A DNA stretch of 6,336 nucleotides. Origin: Clostridia bacterium. GTDB taxonomy: Bacteria > Bacillota > Clostridia > Christensenellales > UBA1242. The notes under the pieces were generated by a model. The model saw nothing but the letters and a program-made list of their open reading frames with translations. It did no database searches and had not been told where the DNA came from. Location of the stretch: the NCBI GenBank assembly GCA_016290255.1, contig JAEETG010000143.1, positions 1 through 6,336 of the forward strand. Reading direction: 5' to 3'. This document shows, in pieces, positions 1 to 4,800 of the stretch (positions are counted from its first letter, which is position 1; each line of letters opens with the position of its first letter). The position numbers and the translations under genes were made by a program.

Positions 1-179
1 AAAGAATAAAACAGATGAATAAAAATTTGGAAATTCCAAACAAAATTGCCGAGATTAAAGAAGAGGACATTCCTCGCCTTGCCAAACACGCTGCAAAGGA
101 AGGAAACCCACTTTATCCTGTTCCAAAAGAAATGAACGCAAAAGAACTGGAAACAATATACAAACAAATCATGAAATAA
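1..179 (+). CDS. Iron-containing alcohol dehydrogenase, C-terminal fragment
   Basis: This is the 3' end of a gene that enters from the left edge; about 58 residues are visible, reading in the frame that begins at base 3 and ending in TAA at 177-179. The tail has the shape of the C-terminus of group III Fe-dependent alcohol dehydrogenases (clostridial butanol dehydrogenase type): an IKEEDIPRLAKHA helix, then NPLYPVP, then a final helix MNAKELETIYKQI. Enzymes of this family reduce aldehydes to alcohols with NAD(P)H in the cytoplasm and serve fermentation or aldehyde disposal. The Fe-binding His/Asp residues and the nucleotide-binding domain lie outside the window, so activity cannot be judged. 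The call rests on the tail motif alone. The terminator just downstream makes this the last gene of its unit. Confidence 0.72.
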   Translation, partial: RIKQMNKNLEIPNKIAEIKEEDIPRLAKHAAKEGNPLYPVPKEMNAKELETIYKQIMK

Positions 180-210
180 CAACACGCAAAAAATTGTTCA
201 CATATGCAAT

Positions 211-250
211 AAAAAAGGTTTAGCAATTTGCTGGACCATTTTTGTTTTTA
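211..250 (+). terminator. Intrinsic terminator after the alcohol dehydrogenase
   Basis: A 9-bp stem (217-225 with 229-237, loop ATT) is preceded by A6 and followed by ATTTTTGTTTTT. Two of the pairs (220-234 and 221-233) are U-G wobbles when read as + strand RNA and would be A-C mismatches on the other strand, so the signal is directional and belongs to the + strand gene ending at 179. Confidence 0.8.
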
Positions 251-291
251 AACAGTTCATTATGTGGTTAAATTAAGCATCACAAAGAAAT

Positions 292-309
292 TATTGCAAA
301 AAAGCAATA
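292..309. repeat. Short inverted repeat TATTGC-A6-GCAATA
   Basis: A perfect 6-bp inverted repeat with a six-A spacer abuts the -35 hexamer (310-315) of the promoter for the 215-residue gene. Its position fits an upstream regulator site or a bent A-tract. No U-tract follows, so it is not a terminator. The regulatory role is inferred from position only. Confidence 0.4.
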
Positions 310-338
310 TTGACAATTTCACTATTCCGTGTTATCAT
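310..338 (+). promoter_or_regulatory. Sigma-70/SigA promoter of the 370-1017 gene
   Basis: TTGACA (310-315, perfect consensus), a 17-base spacer, then TATCAT (333-338, one mismatch to TATAAT). Transcription should begin near 345, giving a leader of about 25 bases that contains the ribosome binding site GAGAGGG (355-361). The spacing and box quality make this one of the best promoters in the window. Confidence 0.8.
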
Positions 339-350
339 TATATCACACGG
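327..350. promoter_or_regulatory. Operator-like palindrome over the -10 box
   Basis: CCGTGT (327-332) and ACACGG (345-350) form a perfect 6-bp inverted repeat with a 12-base spacer; two further symmetric pairs bring it to 8 of 12 positions matched per arm. The spacer contains the entire -10 hexamer, and the right arm covers the predicted start point. A dimeric repressor bound here would block RNA polymerase. No regulator gene is visible next to it, and the operator function is inferred. Confidence 0.5.
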
Positions 351-369
351 TTAAGAGAGGGTGTGAAAT

Positions 370-1017
370 ATGAAAATGAGTGTTAAAGATAAAATTGAAA
401 AAGCAATTCATTGTGCATCAATGAGCAGCGAAGATAAAATTTTGTATGAAAAAATTAATCAAATTTATAACAATGCGTTGCCTTATGTTTGTGAAGATGG
501 GAAATATTCTTGGAAAAAACGTTGTAAAGCATTTGAGAATTTATATATTAATGTTAAAGATGAAGATATGAAAGACGCAAGGTTTGAACAAGAAAAGGAA
601 ACAACGCTTGGCCTTCTAAATGATATTTATGAAATATTAGCTTATCAAGCAGAAAAAAAGCCAGACACACAAACATTGTTGAATAAAATAAAAGAGGTAT
701 ATCCTAAATCTCCGTCATTTTTTATTGATTATTTTTGTGAATATTCAAAAGATTGTGCGGATTTATATAAGAAAGCTGTTATAGATGTTGAAGAGGCTGA
801 AATGGCAAATAAAGTCAAAAGTTTAAAAAGTTTCATCGCTAATAATAGTGGAGATTGTAAGGCTGATGATAGTATTGACTCTACTATTATTAAGATGAGT
901 AACGAAATTTCAGATCTTAATTCAAGAGTGTTCCATCATAAATTCAGATTAGAAGAATTAGAAAGCAGACAAGAGGCTGTTAAAAAAGAACAAACTCCAA
1001 AACAAAAAGCATTGTAA
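370..1017 (+). CDS. Hypothetical soluble helical protein, 215 aa
   Basis: I do not recognise a family. The protein is highly charged and rich in Lys, Glu and Asp. It has no signal peptide or membrane segment, so it is probably cytoplasmic. Residues 1-150 read as a run of helices containing several cysteines. Residues about 170-205 (MSNEISDLNSRVFHHKFRLE onward) look like an amphipathic coiled coil, followed by a basic Gln/Lys-rich tail. The start at ATG 370 is set by GAGAGGG ending 8 bases upstream; the ATG at 376 is too far from it. The gene stands alone between a promoter and a terminator. Its asparagine codons are 10 AAT to 2 AAC, opposite to the 7 AAT to 15 AAC of the gene at 2019-2870. 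With its place beside a tRNA gene, this hints at acquisition from elsewhere. Function unknown. Confidence 0.82.
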   Translation: MKMSVKDKIEKAIHCASMSSEDKILYEKINQIYNNALPYVCEDGKYSWKKRCKAFENLYINVKDEDMKDARFEQEKETTLGLLNDIYEILAYQAEKKPDTQTLLNKIKEVYPKSPSFFIDYFCEYSKDCADLYKKAVIDVEEAEMANKVKSLKSFIANNSGDCKADDSIDSTIIKMSNEISDLNSRVFHHKFRLEELESRQEAVKKEQTPKQKAL

Positions 1018-1022
1018 AAAAT

Positions 1023-1052
1023 AAAAGTAAGCCCAAACAGCTTACTTTTTTT
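1023..1052. terminator. Bidirectional terminator between the hypothetical gene and tRNA-Ser
   Basis: A perfect 10-bp stem, AAAAGTAAGC (1023-1032) with GCTTACTTTT (1040-1049), encloses the loop CCAAACA. On the + strand it ends in a T7 run that terminates the 370-1017 gene. On the - strand the tract A-rich at 1016-1026 becomes a U-tract placed just beyond the tRNA 3' end at 1061, so it can serve both converging units. Confidence 0.82.
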
Positions 1053-1060
1053 GTTTCCTT

Positions 1061-1150
1061 TGGCGGATAGAGAGGGATTTGAACCCCCGAGGCCTTTTAC
1101 AGCCCACCGGTTTTCGAGACCAGCACATTCAACCACTCTGACATCTATCC
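1061..1150 (-). tRNA. tRNA-Ser(CGA)
   Basis: On the - strand a full class II tRNA can be folded. The acceptor GGATAGA (1150-1144) pairs with TCTATCC (1071-1065), followed by discriminator G and an encoded CCA (1063-1061). The anticodon stem CTGGT/ACCGG encloses the loop CTCGAAA; the anticodon CGA lies at 1116-1114 and reads the serine codon UCG. A long variable arm follows, as expected for tRNA-Ser. The T arm is GGGGG-TTCAAAT-CCCTC with one G-U pair. Discriminator G, the long variable arm and the anticodon all agree on serine. Confidence 0.95.
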
Positions 1151-1154
1151 ATGG

Positions 1155-1208
1155 AGTGGGGGCACTTCAGCAAAAGTGAACTTATTCCCCACTTTTATAT
1201 TTTTTTTG
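1155..1208 (+). terminator. Hairpin with + strand U-tract between tRNA-Ser and the membrane protein gene
   Basis: AGTGGGG (1155-1161) pairs with CCCCACT (1187-1193), and an inner CACTT/AAGTG stem (1163-1167 with 1174-1178) makes a two-part hairpin. It is followed on the + strand by TTTTATATTTTTTTT. As a terminator it would stop + strand transcripts antisense to the tRNA before they enter the opposing gene at 1209-1799. On the - strand the A-run precedes the hairpin and no U-run follows, so it would not stop readthrough from that gene into the tRNA. The role is uncertain. Confidence 0.4.
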
Positions 1209-1799
1209 TTAGAAGTTTTTGCCTTGCCTGATTTCTTCCAAATCTTCTGGGTTATAGTGATAATTGGCAGATTTTTGTGTTGTGATTCTGCAGTCTTTTC
1301 CTTTCACAATAACATTAACAGAATTCTTTATAGAACAATAGAAAGCAATGTCTTCAATTTTGTAGTCATCAACGGTTTTCACCGTGATAACATTTCCACT
1401 TTGTGGGTCTTTGATTTCAATTAACACAAAATATGTCACCGTGTTCATAACTTGTTTGTATGGCCTCATTCCAACAACTTTTCCAACAGCGCTATAGTCA
1501 TAGTTGGTGTCGATGTGTTTTTGTTTGTATCTCTTAATCAATGTGAAAGAAACAATTGAAATTAAAACAAATGCAGCAAACAAACCAGCCAAAATGTAGG
1601 TGAGAGTTGTTATGTTTAGATAAACAGAAACCATAATTGCAACAAACAGTGCCCAAATAAGGAAATAGATTAAAAGAATAACCCAAATTTTTGGTTTTGT
1701 TCCGTCTTTTTGCGTCATCTTGAATGAATAATAAATTAGTGCTCCAACAATTGCCGTGATGATAACGCAGCTGATGATTAGTTCAACCAGTGTGATCAT
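1209..1799 (-). CDS. Hypothetical membrane protein, three helices plus soluble domain, 196 aa
   Basis: No family recognised. Three hydrophobic segments are clear at about residues 3-25, 37-58 and 61-86 (counting from MITLVEL). They are followed by a basic KRYKQKH stretch, which by the positive-inside rule puts the C-terminal part in the cytoplasm. That part (about 95-180) alternates short hydrophobic strands with turns (GKVVGMRPYKQ, TYFVLIEIKD, GNVITVKTVDD, VNVIVKGKDCRI), suggesting a small beta domain such as those that end many short membrane proteins. The start is taken at 1799, five codons inside the longest open frame: GGAGGT at 1812-1807 lies seven bases before this ATG and contains part of the upstream ATG itself. 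It is transcribed divergently from the 1916-2870 unit. After its stop there is no - strand terminator before tRNA-Ser, so readthrough into the tRNA is possible. Confidence 0.85.
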   Translation of the reverse strand: MITLVELIISCVIITAIVGALIYYSFKMTQKDGTKPKIWVILLIYFLIWALFVAIMVSVYLNITTLTYILAGLFAAFVLISIVSFTLIKRYKQKHIDTNYDYSAVGKVVGMRPYKQVMNTVTYFVLIEIKDPQSGNVITVKTVDDYKIEDIAFYCSIKNSVNVIVKGKDCRITTQKSANYHYNPEDLEEIRQGKNF

Positions 1800-1806
1800 A
1801 AACTTT

Positions 1807-1812
1807 ACCTCC
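1807..1812 (-). promoter_or_regulatory. Ribosome binding site fixing the start at 1799
   Basis: GGAGGT read on the - strand, seven bases upstream of ATG 1799-1797. It overlaps the other possible ATG (1814-1812), which itself has no Shine-Dalgarno at a usable distance, so the shorter protein is the better call. Confidence 0.75.
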
Positions 1813-1820
1813 ATACAAAG

Positions 1821-1849
1821 ATTGTAACATACAAAAGTGAAATTTGCAA
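1821..1849 (-). promoter_or_regulatory. Promoter of the 1209-1799 membrane protein gene
   Basis: On the - strand: TTGCAA (1849-1844, four of six), a 17-base spacer, then TACAAT (1826-1821, five of six), preceded by TG at the extended -10 position (TGTTACAAT). The start point would be near 1814, giving a short leader that holds the GGAGGT site. Confidence 0.6.
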
Positions 1850-1867
1850 TTATTAAAGATATTTTGC

Positions 1868-1896
1868 TTGTTAAAAAATGTTTTTTCTATTATAAT
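1868..1896 (+). promoter_or_regulatory. Promoter of the 1916-2870 unit
   Basis: TTGTTA (1868-1873, four of six), a 17-base spacer, and a perfect TATAAT (1891-1896). The start point would be near 1903, only about 13 bases before the small ORF at 1916. The -35 box lies 18 bases from that of the divergent promoter at 1821-1849, so the two promoters sit back to back. Confidence 0.65.
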
Positions 1897-1915
1897 AGAA
1901 GAAAAAGGGAAAACT

Positions 1916-2011
1916 ATGTGCGGAAGTAAACTTATAAAGTGGCTCATAAGAATTTTAATACCAATTGCCATCATTGTTGCTGTTGTGGTTTTAGTTTACG
2001 TTAAAAAATAG
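1916..2011 (+). CDS. Small single-span membrane peptide, 31 aa
   Basis: A short ORF from ATG 1916 to TAG 2009-2011. It begins MCGSKLIKWLIRILIP, runs into an almost unbroken hydrophobic stretch of Ile, Val, Ala and Leu (about residues 9-27), and ends YVKK. This is the pattern of a one-pass membrane peptide with a basic N-terminus. AAAGGGA ends about five bases before the ATG. It is the first ORF after a good promoter. Its stop codon overlaps the AGGTGA ribosome binding site of the 2019 gene, so the two are probably translationally coupled. The Met-Cys start is not a lipobox, because no signal sequence precedes it. Length rules out an enzyme; a small subunit, or a leader controlling translation of its neighbour, are both possible. 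Confidence 0.62.
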   Translation: MCGSKLIKWLIRILIPIAIIVAVVVLVYVKK

Positions 2012-2015
2012 GTGA
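2010..2015 (+). promoter_or_regulatory. Ribosome binding site overlapping the stop of the small ORF
   Basis: AGGTGA, complementary to the 16S 3' end, begins inside the TAG of the 31-residue ORF and ends three bases before ATG 2019. For this downstream-aligned form of the Shine-Dalgarno the short gap is normal. Ribosomes ending on the small ORF would stop on this site, favouring coupled initiation at 2019. Confidence 0.65.
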
Positions 2016-2018
2016 TTT

Positions 2019-2870
2019 ATGGAAAAGAAAACAAAACAAAGTGGAAAGTTTGTTGGTTGCTTAAAGCGAATGATTGTGCCAATTTGCTTAATTGGCTTTT
2101 GTGTTGTTTTCGCGTTATTCACACTTCTTCCACTTCTTCCAAATTTGTCTTCCCTCGACCCTTACAAGAATTTACTTAAAGATTTGGGAACAGATGTCAC
2201 TGACAAAGACATGAGTTCAAACCCTGTGACAATTCAAGATAGGCTCGACATGATTGACGCGGTTAACGCATTTGCTGAGTGCAAAGAACTAGATGAATAC
2301 GGTGAACCCAAAAGTTTGTTTGATATTGGTGGCAACTTTATTTATGAGCGTGTGAAAAAAGATAACATCAACATAAAAGCAAGCAAACTTGAATTAAACA
2401 AAAGAACGCTTGCGGCCTTTGTTAACAGCGCTATTGGTGCAGGCTGGATTGAAGGATTTTTTGACAACGAAAACTCAAAAAGGCTTTTGAGCGTTTTGGA
2501 AATAAAGCAGCTAACAACAAATGAAAACGTCACAAAACTAAGTGTTGTGATGAAGATTAATGCAGCATTTTTTGATGGAACAAGCGTTGAACAGGAAAAA
2601 TCAAAGTTTTCAGAAAACAACATGTATGTTGTTTACGATGCTGAGTTTTCTGGATTTGAAGTTAAGAGTGCAACAATGGCCCTAAACAAACTAAGTGCGG
2701 AGAGCAACCAACTGTTTTGGGAAACGCTTTTTAACGTAAAGGGCGATGAAATCAAACCACACGTAAATTCTGTTTTGGAAGCAGTTTTGAAACAACTAGA
2801 CAAAATTCGAACAGAGTGGGACCTAAATTATTATTTTGCAAATGAAAAACTTGTGATAAGCGCAGAATAA
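2019..2870 (+). CDS. Hypothetical membrane-anchored extracytoplasmic protein, 283 aa
   Basis: No family recognised. The N-terminus is basic (MEKKTKQSGKFVGCLKR), followed by one hydrophobic segment at about residues 18-42 (MIVPICLIGFCVVFALFTLL). There is no AxA or lipobox cleavage site I would trust, so it is read as a signal anchor with about 240 residues outside the cytoplasm. The exterior part has mixed helix and strand character: a helical stretch around ASKLELNKRTLAAFVNSAI, paired strands around SVLEIKQL, LSVVMKINAAFF and MYVVYDAEFSG, then a C-terminal helix. It contains one cysteine (in AFAECKEL), so no internal disulphide. It is the second gene of a two-gene unit and ends at a terminator shared with the convergent fusion gene. 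Its anchor resembles the neighbouring small peptide. Function unknown; an envelope role is inferred only from topology. Confidence 0.85.
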   Translation: MEKKTKQSGKFVGCLKRMIVPICLIGFCVVFALFTLLPLLPNLSSLDPYKNLLKDLGTDVTDKDMSSNPVTIQDRLDMIDAVNAFAECKELDEYGEPKSLFDIGGNFIYERVKKDNINIKASKLELNKRTLAAFVNSAIGAGWIEGFFDNENSKRLLSVLEIKQLTTNENVTKLSVVMKINAAFFDGTSVEQEKSKFSENNMYVVYDAEFSGFEVKSATMALNKLSAESNQLFWETLFNVKGDEIKPHVNSVLEAVLKQLDKIRTEWDLNYYFANEKLVISAE

Positions 2871-2901
2871 AAAAAGAAGCAAAAATTTTGCTTCTTTTTT
2901 A
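2870..2901. terminator. Bidirectional terminator between convergent genes
   Basis: A long inverted repeat, AAAAAAGAAGCAAAA against TTTTGCTTCTTTTTT (2870-2884 with 2886-2900), has a GAAGC/GCTTC core and A/T tracts on each side, so it gives a U-tract on either strand. The innermost pairs must open to form a loop. It touches both stop codons: the TAA of the + gene (2868-2870) and the TAA of the - gene (2901-2899). Confidence 0.85.
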
Positions 2902-4005
2902 TCTATATTTTGAATAGAAATCTTTTGTGAAATTTTCATAAAGTGTTTGCACTTCTTCCATGAGTTCTTTTGAATTCTTTTCCCCTGGATAGATTGGTTT
3001 AAGAATATTTACAACCATTTTTTGTTTACCGTTTTTCTTTGTTCTAAAGGTGAGAACAACAGGAAGAATTGGAACTTTGTTGTTCACTGAAAACATAAAC
3101 GGTCCACGGCTAAATGGCCTTATTTTTCGGTAGTATGGCCAAAGTGCTGCTTCAGGAAAAATGAGAACAGGTTTTTTTCTTCTAAGCAAAATGTTTATGT
3201 AGCCATTGAAGTGTTTAGCTCCATTGATGGTGTCACCCAAAGGTATTCCACCAAGAGCCTCCATAATTGGCCCGGCAACTGGAATGTCCATGTTTTCCGA
3301 AAGCATAACAAACCTAACTTTTCTTCTAATTCCAAACAGTCTTGTTGCCATAATTGGTGCATCTGTTGGGTGAACATGGTTGCAGGTGATAATCACTCCA
3401 GTTTTTTTCACCTTTTTTAGGTTTTCTTTTCCATATATTTTATATTTTGCGTGAGGCTTGGTCCATAGCGGAAGAACAATCCACGCAAGAATCCTAAGAA
3501 TCATTGCCCCGATGTGGTAGAAGATGTTTTTTTTTTTGGTATAATCAAACTTTTCATCAACGGTTTTGTGTGTTTTGTTGTGTTTAACTTTTGTGATGTG
3601 CTCGTGTGGGTTATCTTCTGGATAATCTATGTGAGGTTTTATTGGCTTTTTAGGGTTTAGAGCATAATATTCTTTATAGAAATCAATGGCGTCCTTAAAC
3701 ATTTCTTCCATTTGTTTTAAGCAAGTTTTTATGTTAAACTGCTTTGCGTATTCAATATATTTTTGTTTAAGTTCTTGTTTTTCTTTTGGGTGTTCAATGA
3801 AGTAGTCAATTTTTTGTGCCAAATCTTTTGCATCATTGCATTCAAACAGATTGTTTTCAGTTAAAGCAAATTGTTTTGTGGCAGATCTATCGCTGTTTGA
3901 AACAATTGGAACTTGTCCGCAAGTGATTGCCTCAATGCAAGAAATTCCTTCAATTTCAATGTCGCTTGGGTGAACATAGAGGTCGGCATAGTTTAGAACT
4001 TTCAC
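2899..4005 (-). CDS. Glycosyltransferase C-terminal part fused to PlsC-type acyltransferase (downstream piece of frameshifted gene)
   Basis: Residues 1-110 complete the GT4 fold that begins in the 4010-4792 piece: LNYADLYVHPSD, then EIEGISCIEA with the E-x7-E pair (E17, E25) that binds the donor sugar nucleotide. Residues 115-160 are a His/Lys-rich linker. Residues 161-181 are hydrophobic and probably lie on or in the membrane. Residues 200-368 are a 1-acylglycerol-3-phosphate acyltransferase (PlsC) domain: catalytic H-x4-D in NHVHPTD (H210, D215), GGIPLGD (252-258), FPEAALWP (283-290) and VPILPVV (311-317). PlsC enzymes add the second acyl chain to make phosphatidic acid. The nominal GTG start at 4005 has no ribosome binding site and lies inside the GT domain, so this is not an independent gene. 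Without one extra T upstream it reads on from the previous piece as a 630-residue fusion. The acyltransferase catalytic residues look intact. Confidence 0.85.
   Translation of the reverse strand: MKVLNYADLYVHPSDIEIEGISCIEAITCGQVPIVSNSDRSATKQFALTENNLFECNDAKDLAQKIDYFIEHPKEKQELKQKYIEYAKQFNIKTCLKQMEEMFKDAIDFYKEYYALNPKKPIKPHIDYPEDNPHEHITKVKHNKTHKTVDEKFDYTKKKNIFYHIGAMILRILAWIVLPLWTKPHAKYKIYGKENLKKVKKTGVIITCNHVHPTDAPIMATRLFGIRRKVRFVMLSENMDIPVAGPIMEALGGIPLGDTINGAKHFNGYINILLRRKKPVLIFPEAALWPYYRKIRPFSRGPFMFSVNNKVPILPVVLTFRTKKNGKQKMVVNILKPIYPGEKNSKELMEEVQTLYENFTKDFYSKYR
3527..3537 (-). repeat. A11 homopolymer in the interdomain linker
   Basis: On the coding (-) strand eleven consecutive A encode KKKN (residues 157-160 of the downstream piece), exactly between the glycosyltransferase and acyltransferase domains. 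Loss or gain of one A brings a stop within about 15 codons (TGA or TAG respectively), which would leave a glycosyltransferase without the acyltransferase. In the present sequence the tract is in frame. Confidence 0.8.
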
Positions 4006-4009
4006 AAGT

Positions 4010-4027
4010 TCATCTTTGCCAAAAAAA
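4010..4027 (-). other. Frameshift site joining 4010-4792 to 2899-4005
   Basis: On the coding strand AAG is followed by seven T (4027-4021) and GGCAAAGAT. With seven T the frame reads K-F-F-W-Q-R-stop; with six it reads K-F-F-G-K-D-E-L-V-K-V-L and continues to 2899. The whole gene therefore spans 2899-4792 and would encode 630 residues after loss of one base. Both sides of the break are well conserved GT4 sequence. Explanations, in the order I rank them: sequencing or assembly indel in a homopolymer, a real inactivating or phase-variable mutation, or slippage during transcription or translation. Confidence 0.85.
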
Positions 4028-4792
4028 CTTAAAGATTGGTTTGTTGGTGAGGGCTGAACCCAATTTTTTCAACTTTTTCTCAAGTGGACCATTTCCACCA
4101 AAAATAAGTTGAATCTTGTCACTATATTTGCTGAACGCTGCGGCTTTAATTAATACGTCTTGCCTTTTTTCGTTTGAATATCTTGCAACATTTAGAATCA
4201 CAAATTTATCTTTAAATTTGGCAGGTTTTGGTATGTTCATTGGCTTTATGTGTTCAGCAACACCATTTGAAATAACATACTTTTGTGCTTTGTAGTGGTG
4301 TTTTGTGAGTTCATCTGCAATAAACTTGGATGGGCAGTGAACGAAGTGAGTGTTTTTATAGAACTTTTTCAAGAAATAAGCATAGAGCCTGTCATTAAGC
4401 CATGTCCAGTTTTTCATTCCAATATGGCTTGAAACATTTTCTGGTTGGCAATGAAAAGCTGTTGTGTAAGGAATTTCAAGTTCTTGGCAAATTTTTATTG
4501 CAGCTTTGCTGCATTTGAAAGGAAGCAGAAAGTGAACAACATCACTCCCAGCAATTGCTTCTCTTAGTTTTTCCTCATCAGGTTTGGCAAGTGCAACACC
4601 ATTTTGCTTTTCAATATATTTATTAAAACAATAAAAGTTTCTTTTGTCTAAAACAATATCACTGTTTTCATCTGCAGAAACAACCTTAACTTGGTGCCCC
4701 ATGGCTTTTAACCCATCAACAAGCCTTTTGGCTGTGATTGATGTTCCGTTGTTTCCTTGTCCATAAACATCTGCTATAATTGTTATTTTCAC
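4010..4792 (-). CDS. GT4 glycosyltransferase N-terminal part, probable diacylglycerol glycosyltransferase (upstream piece of frameshifted gene)
   Basis: The 260-residue piece is the N-terminal Rossmann half and start of the C-terminal half of a GT-B, GT4-family glycosyltransferase: MKITIIADVYGQGNNGTSIT with the glycine loop, AFHCQPENVSSHIG, VHCPSKFIADEL, VISNGV, then ILNVARYSNEKRQDVLIKA and FGGNGPLEKKL. The set of motifs, together with EIEGISCIEA downstream, resembles alpha-glucosyl-diacylglycerol synthases of the Acholeplasma type, which add glucose from UDP-glucose to diacylglycerol at the inner face of the membrane. The specific substrate is inferred. The start is GTG at 4792, not ATG; AGAGGAG lies eight bases upstream and the GT4 N-terminal strand begins at once. 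It ends ..FKFFWQR at TGA, where removing one T from a T7 run gives FKFFGKDEL and joins it to 2899-4005. Confidence 0.85.
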   Translation of the reverse strand: MKITIIADVYGQGNNGTSITAKRLVDGLKAMGHQVKVVSADENSDIVLDKRNFYCFNKYIEKQNGVALAKPDEEKLREAIAGSDVVHFLLPFKCSKAAIKICQELEIPYTTAFHCQPENVSSHIGMKNWTWLNDRLYAYFLKKFYKNTHFVHCPSKFIADELTKHHYKAQKYVISNGVAEHIKPMNIPKPAKFKDKFVILNVARYSNEKRQDVLIKAAAFSKYSDKIQLIFGGNGPLEKKLKKLGSALTNKPIFKFFWQR

Positions 4793-4800
4793 AGTTTTTT

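Noticed and set aside
936..1136. 66-codon - strand ORF across the end of the hypothetical gene and the tRNA
   Set aside because: It runs through the terminator stem and most of tRNA-Ser; its sequence is that of the tRNA read as protein.
1176..1424. 82-codon + strand ORF rich in Phe
   Set aside because: It is antisense to the well-supported membrane protein gene and has no ribosome binding site.
1783..1974. 63-codon - strand ORF across the divergent promoter region
   Set aside because: It covers both promoters and the antisense of the small peptide; no initiation signal.
2899..4005. Downstream piece as an independent gene starting at GTG 4005
   Set aside because: No Shine-Dalgarno precedes the GTG, and the start falls within the GT4 domain; the upstream piece supplies the missing half of the fold.
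4010..4030. Programmed ribosomal frameshifting at the T7 run
   Set aside because: The run is slippery, but restoring the frame needs a +1 shift and no clear stimulatory structure or internal Shine-Dalgarno is seen; a homopolymer indel is simpler. Kept only as one possible explanation.
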